Below, one piece after another: positions 4,512 to 5,310 of a DNA stretch of 5,310 nt. Numbering within the stretch: the stretch's first letter is position 1; each line of letters opens with the position of its first letter. Source of the DNA: an uncultured Collinsella sp. (lineage in GTDB: Bacteria > Actinomycetota > Coriobacteriia > Coriobacteriales > Coriobacteriaceae). Below the pieces are notes generated by a model that was not told the origin of the DNA, made no database searches, and saw nothing but the letters and a program-made list of their open reading frames with translations. Both the position numbers and the translations under genes were made by a program. The stretch spans positions 1 through 5,310 of the forward strand of contig CAUBMI010000099.1 of assembly GCA_958436995.1 (NCBI GenBank), written 5' to 3'.

Positions 4512-5310
4512 CTATTTTGAGTTCCTGATGCGGCGTGTGGCTGTGGCGGTTATTCCGAGGCCTGCGGCGGCGATTGCCGCGAGTGCGATTGCACTCGGCG
4601 CTGCATCTCCCGTGTTCGCGAGCTTGCCGGCGGTCGTATCTGCTTGCTTGCCGCTGCTTGTGTTCGCTTGCTTGGTGGAGCTTGGTAGGGCGTCTTTGCC
4701 GGTTGTAGGTGAGCCAACGGGCGGTGTCGCCTCGGCGGGTTGCGCTGAGCCGGAGGGAGGCACTGTCTCGGTCGGTTTCGCTATCTCGGGCGAGGTGGCC
4801 TTGTCTGCCGCGGCCTTTGCCTCTTCGTATGCTTTGCAGGCATCGTCATAGGCCGCTTGCGCCTTTTCCAAATCGCCGAGGAGCGCATCTCGCTTGGCTA
4901 CGTCCTCATCGATGTGGGCTTTGGCTTCCTCTGCCTCACTTTCGAAATACTGAACCCGTTTTTCCTGGCTTTCGAGCCGGCGTTGGCAGCGGTGAAGATC
5001 ATCTTCACAAGATTTTTCTCGCCTTTCTGCCGACATGATCTCACCTCGCAACTGCTTAATAGTTTCGTTAGAAGCTCCGTCGTCGATTGCCTTATTTAAT
5101 TCTGCCTGAAGGCCGCTTGTCCGGTTGTGGGCCTCATCGTATTTGGCTTGGGCTGCATCGACGTCCGCTTGCATAGCGGGAAGGGGCTCCCTCCGTTTGG
5201 CGGCTTCCGCCACCACCATGTCGTAGATCTCTTGAAAAGCGGCAATGTCATCATCGATTTCCGCAAGTTTCTCGGGACTTGCGGCAACTTTTGCGGCCTC
5301 GAGGTTTTTG
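4512..5310 (-). CDS. Sortase-anchored coiled-coil surface protein, 5' end outside window
   Basis: About 265 C-terminal residues are visible and the frame is open to the right edge, so the start lies beyond it. An internal Met codon at 5217-5219 should not be taken as the start: it has no good ribosome-binding site, and 30 more open codons lie upstream with the same coiled-coil character. The visible order is: an Ala/Glu/Lys/Asp-rich heptad-like helical region (5310 to about 4800), with stretches such as LEKAQAAYDDACKAYEEAKA; a Pro/Thr/Ser/Glu spacer (about 4800-4700); four octapeptide repeats (4700-4605); the sorting motif LANTG (4608-4622); a hydrophobic helix rich in Ala/Ile/Leu; and the basic tail RRIRNSK. 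The motif is the LAxTG form, the type used by class E sortases in actinobacteria, rather than LPxTG. The role is probably cell-wall-attached stalk or adhesin-like, but the N-terminal functional part, if any, is not visible. Two Cys residues lie in the coiled coil around 4990-5010. Confidence 0.88.
   Translation of the reverse strand, partial: KNLEAAKVAASPEKLAEIDDDIAAFQEIYDMVVAEAAKRREPLPAMQADVDAAQAKYDEAHNRTSGLQAELNKAIDDGASNETIKQLRGEIMSAERREKSCEDDLHRCQRRLESQEKRVQYFESEAEEAKAHIDEDVAKRDALLGDLEKAQAAYDDACKAYEEAKAAADKATSPEIAKPTETVPPSGSAQPAEATPPVGSPTTGKDALPSSTKQANTSSGKQADTTAGKLANTGDAAPSAIALAAIAAAGLGITATATRRIRNSK
4605..4700 (-). repeat. Four degenerate octapeptide repeats ending in the sorting signal
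   Basis: On the minus strand, the four consecutive 24-bp units encode GKDALPSS, TKQANTSS, GKQADTTA and GKLANTGD. The units at 4629-4652 and 4653-4676 share AAGCAAGC at the DNA level. The last unit (4605-4628) contains the sortase motif LANTG itself, so the motif sits in register with the spacer repeats. Confidence 0.65.

Noticed and set aside
5217..5219. ATG at 5219 (minus) as the start of the surface protein
   Set aside because: The same frame is open for 30 more codons to the window edge with similar helical composition, and no ribosome-binding site precedes the ATG.

Overview
The window looks like chromosome from a GC-rich Gram-positive actinobacterium, most plausibly class Coriobacteriia and Collinsella-like. 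This is inference, resting on three things: GC-rich third codon positions, a short SRP RNA, and a surface protein ending in an LAxTG-type sortase signal. The intergenic spaces are also packed with large palindromes, a style I associate with Collinsella but cannot confirm without a search.

Layout. Positions 1-226 hold an unrecognised segment that is open on both strands and runs off the left edge. A strong hairpin terminator (266-304) follows, ending a minus-strand lemA gene (341-892). lemA has a well-formed promoter (954-982) and is divergent from a TetR-family regulator (1092-1688, plus). A 22-bp palindrome (940-961) covers the lemA -10 box and is a candidate operator. A tRNA-Ser(UGA) gene (1692-1781, minus) converges on the regulator with a three-base gap. 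Divergent from the tRNA is the most notable gene of the window, a single 593-codon frame (1833-3614, plus). It joins a complete TadA-type tRNA adenosine deaminase to a complete glycerate 2-kinase through a Cys/His-rich linker.

From 3615 to 4018 there is no gene but three large inverted repeats: a perfect 20-bp stem, a roughly 137-nt nested palindrome, and a 29/28-nt imperfect stem. The SRP RNA gene (about 4054-4177) follows with its own promoter and terminator. A 33-bp perfect palindrome (4185-4291) sits immediately after it and even uses the SRP terminator T-run as part of its outer arm. A bidirectional terminator (4427-4466) then separates this from a minus-strand surface protein (4512 to beyond 5310). 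That protein has an alanine-rich coiled coil, a Pro/Thr/Ser spacer, octapeptide repeats and an LANTG sorting signal. Its 5' end lies outside the window.

Functionally, tRNA-Ser, TadA and SRP RNA belong to the translation and secretion machinery, and the same trio lies close together in Bacillus subtilis. LemA and the anchored coiled-coil protein are envelope proteins. Nothing here forms a CRISPR, toxin-antitoxin or phage-defence system. The best candidates for something undescribed are the TadA-glycerate kinase fusion and the palindrome cluster around the SRP RNA.
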